A program made the position numbers and the translations under genes. Positions 13,332 through 15,012 of a stretch of DNA of 15,012 nucleotides are shown one piece after another. The notes under the pieces are model-generated. The model searched no databases. It worked only from the letters and a program-made list of their open reading frames with translations, and had not been told where the DNA came from. The stretch is from the NCBI GenBank assembly GCA_964605095.1, contig CAZSBS010000109.1, positions 1-15,012 on the forward strand, read 5' to 3'. Numbering within the stretch: the stretch's first letter is position 1; the number at the start of each line of letters is the position of its first letter. Source of the stretch: JAUWQU01 sp964605095 (lineage in GTDB: Bacteria; Planctomycetota; Phycisphaerae; SM23-33).

Positions 13332-13441
13332 GTTCGTGCCCCTTTCGGTTATGATTGTCGGTTTCTTGTGGTTCATTGTCAATTAGTTCGCCGGCTGGCC
13401 ATGCGTACGCGGCTGATGAGGTTGATGCGGGCTCGTGGCGC
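13065..13441 (-). repeat. Cassette leader repeat, copy 1 (probable parent)
   Basis: Direct repeat covering the Rhs core, signal peptide, ribosome binding site, leader and the last codons of the transglutaminase-like gene. In this copy the distal end is part of an intact gene, so it is probably the source from which copies 2 and 3 arose. Near identity with copy 2 runs from about 13223 to 13430. Confidence 0.85.
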
Positions 13442-14738
13442 CCGGCTGTGGTACTCCGGGTTGCGGCGGCGTTAGCCCGCATGGCGGCGGCGGTTGCGGC
13501 TGCCACTGCCCGATGAGTGTTGGCGGAACACCTGATGGAATCCCATTTGGAAGTCCAGCACCCATAGCACCTTCCGGATGCGAGCGCAGCCACTCGCCAC
13601 GCGCGGCGGCTTGTTGGTTCGCCACTATAGACTCGGGGTCAAGAACTTTGCGTTGCCTCCGCTGGGCAACCAGATTGGCCAGGACGGGAATGTGCGGCCG
13701 GTAGCCGCTGGCAATCGCGGCGTCGGTGAACCACGCTCGGTAACCTGAGCGGCTCGGGTCGTAGCCGCAGGCGTTCTCGTAGCAACTCGCGGCGAAGGCC
13801 GGCTGCCCGTTGTCCGAGCCGCAGTGGCCGCGAGCGGCCAGGAACTCGGCGAATTCCTCCGCCGGTGTGAGCGAGACAAGATATCGGTTCGCCTTGACTT
13901 CCTTGTCGGCCAGCTTGAACGGCCAGGTCTTGTAGTAGTCATCGGCAAAAGAGTTGAAACCATTGGTGCCCTCGATGTTGAATCGCTCGCGCCAAATGGG
14001 GTTGAAATGCTCCTTGCCGTCCCACCGGACGAAGACGTGCCCTTTGGTTGTCACGAGTTTGAGCGGGTAGCCCAGCCGGCGCCCGATGGCCACGTACATC
14101 ACCGGCATCGACGCGCAGGTTCCGCCCGGTGTGTCGTGGAGAGACTTTCCCGGCGGCGGGATCATGCCGTGAATGAAGGCGACGCGGGAATCCTTGAAGG
14201 AGAAGTTGTATCTGGCGGCCAGGTCGTACTTGACGCCAAGATATTCACAAAGGGCTTGCACGAGCATCTCGGCCCGGAGGTAGGCTTCGCTGTGGCGATA
14301 GTGATCGGCGTAGCGGGGATCGGTTACCCGGTAGAGATGGCGGTCCGTCTCGAACTTCACCCGCCTGGCCCAATCGTCGAGAGTAGCCAGGGCTTGGTCG
14401 ATGTCGAGCTTCTCCGCACCCGGCAAGCCGGTGGCACAGAGCAGGTTCGTCTCAGCAATATCAACGCCCGCGAGTTGATCTGGGGGCATCTTGAGCAGTT
14501 CGTCGAGATTCCTGGCCTTGCGGACGGTCTTGGACGGAGGCGGCGCTGAGACGACGGCAACAACGGGGGGCCGGGCGGGCTTCTCGGGAAGCAAGGTCAA
14601 ACAGCCCAGAACGACCAGGGCCGCCAGCAGGGCTATGTTCACCGAAACGCGAATGATTCTCCCGGCCCGCGTCGACCTGGCGGAGCCTGGCGCCCCTCCG
14701 GCGTTGGCCCCCGATCTGTCGGTTATCTCCATGCTCAT
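13383..14738 (-). CDS. Membrane-anchored transglutaminase-like protein
   Basis: A 451-residue protein. A basic N-terminus precedes a membrane helix at about 27-50 (IIRVSVNIALLAALVVLGCL). The periplasmic part has a transglutaminase-like (SirB1/Transglut_core type) domain at about 120-290. The Cys is in GGTCASMPVMYVAIGRRLGY, the His in KGHVFVRWDG, and an acidic/polar residue in NIEGTN completes a plausible Cys-His-Asp/Glu set. The region after it is helical (PAFAASCYENACGYDP). The last 60 residues are Pro/Gln-rich and end PHQPRTHGQPAN. The ATG at 14738 has GAGGTG 5 bases upstream. It lies 117 bases after gspE and 51 bases before mini-Rhs 1. Such domains can be peptidases or cross-linking enzymes. 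A role in processing or anchoring the cargo is speculative. Confidence 0.85.
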   Translation of the reverse strand: MSMEITDRSGANAGGAPGSARSTRAGRIIRVSVNIALLAALVVLGCLTLLPEKPARPPVVAVVSAPPPSKTVRKARNLDELLKMPPDQLAGVDIAETNLLCATGLPGAEKLDIDQALATLDDWARRVKFETDRHLYRVTDPRYADHYRHSEAYLRAEMLVQALCEYLGVKYDLAARYNFSFKDSRVAFIHGMIPPPGKSLHDTPGGTCASMPVMYVAIGRRLGYPLKLVTTKGHVFVRWDGKEHFNPIWRERFNIEGTNGFNSFADDYYKTWPFKLADKEVKANRYLVSLTPAEEFAEFLAARGHCGSDNGQPAFAASCYENACGYDPSRSGYRAWFTDAAIASGYRPHIPVLANLVAQRRQRKVLDPESIVANQQAAARGEWLRSHPEGAMGAGLPNGIPSGVPPTLIGQWQPQPPPPCGLTPPQPGVPQPGATSPHQPHQPRTHGQPAN

Positions 14739-14855
14739 CGAAGCACCTCGGCAATCACTGAACGAGTTGGCCCTGCCACGACGCGTGGAACATCGCCAAC
14801 GACTCGGTATTCCCGCATGGGAACCTGTCCCGCTTGTCCTGTTTGCCCTGCTTGT

Positions 14856-15012
14856 CTAAAACTCATCGCGTCCCGTCACTCTCGACACCTCATCCATCGT
14901 GGTCAGGCCCTCCATGGCCTTGGCCCTGCCCGCGGCGCGGAGGGTGGTCATGCCCCCGGCGACGGCCTGGGCCTTGATGCTCGATGCCTTCTCGCGGTGG
15001 AGGATCATCTCG
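14856..15012 (-). CDS. gspE: C-terminal end of the T2SS ATPase GspE (5' end outside window)
   Basis: The last 51 codons of a gene entering from the right edge. The translated end, with QAVAGGMTTLRAAGRAKAME followed by GLTTMDEVSRVTGRDEF, is the conserved terminus of GspE/PilB ATPases, where the family has 'aGM.tLr.dG..K...G.TT..EV.RVT'. GspE hydrolyses ATP at the inner membrane to drive pseudopilus assembly. The Walker and Asp/His boxes lie outside the window. The gene is in line with gspF but separated from it by the transglutaminase and mini-Rhs block. PilB cannot be excluded from this end alone. The pseudopilin operon favours GspE. Confidence 0.9.
   Translation of the reverse strand, partial: EMILHREKASSIKAQAVAGGMTTLRAAGRAKAMEGLTTMDEVSRVTGRDEF

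Noticed and set aside
13332..13382. In-frame N-terminal extension (MTMNHKKPTIITERGTN) conserved in the mini-Rhs copies
   Set aside because: It begins at a TTG or at an ATG without a ribosome binding site, while the downstream ATG has GAAAGGGGC and gives a clean signal peptide. Conservation is explained by duplication of the leader DNA.
9738..13441. The three long repeats as a transposon, integron or CRISPR
   Set aside because: The units are direct, coding and kilobases apart. There is no transposase, integrase, terminal inverted repeat, attC-like hairpin or short spacer array.

Overview
The window comes from a GC-rich bacterium. A planctomycete-like (PVC-group) host is the best guess. The reasons are the polysaccharide-degrading glycosidase at the left edge, pseudopilin leaders of the 'RRKAFT/HRQAFS' style, and many small secreted proteins carrying an Rhs core. 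This assignment is inference from style, not from a marker gene.

Layout. At the left edge (1-501, + strand) is the C-terminal end of a large GH95-like/DUF5703-type glycosidase. A gene-free convergent spacer follows (502-1021). Everything else is on the - strand and reads from right to left as one long type II secretion (T2SS) operon. It starts with the last 51 codons of gspE (right edge). After a 6.3-kb accessory block come gspF, gspG, gspH, gspI, gspJ, gspK, a gspC-like gene, gspL-like, gspM-like and a TPR lipoprotein. Most T2SS junctions are tight: ATGA or TAATG overlaps, or 11-base overlaps. This implies co-transcription and translational coupling.

The accessory block (8636-14738) splits gspE from gspF, which are normally neighbours. 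It opens with a membrane-anchored transglutaminase-like protein. Three tandem two-gene cassettes follow. In each, the first gene encodes a signal peptide fused directly to an Rhs-associated core motif (YYxPxxGRFxxRDPG ... NLYQ ... DPxG) and then an unrelated C-terminal domain. The three domains are a putative HExxH metallopeptidase, a putative zinc-dependent phospholipase C-like domain, and an unrecognised domain. The second gene of each cassette overlaps the first and encodes a lipoprotein. The promoter-proximal part of each cassette (leader, signal peptide and core) is a long direct repeat. The repeat also carries the last codons of the transglutaminase gene, so the duplication unit can be read from the sequence.

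Working model (inference): the T2SS operon has acquired an expanding set of its own exported cargo. These are 'mini-Rhs' proteins with swappable effector-like C-termini, each made together with a lipoprotein that could be its partner, tether or immunity factor.
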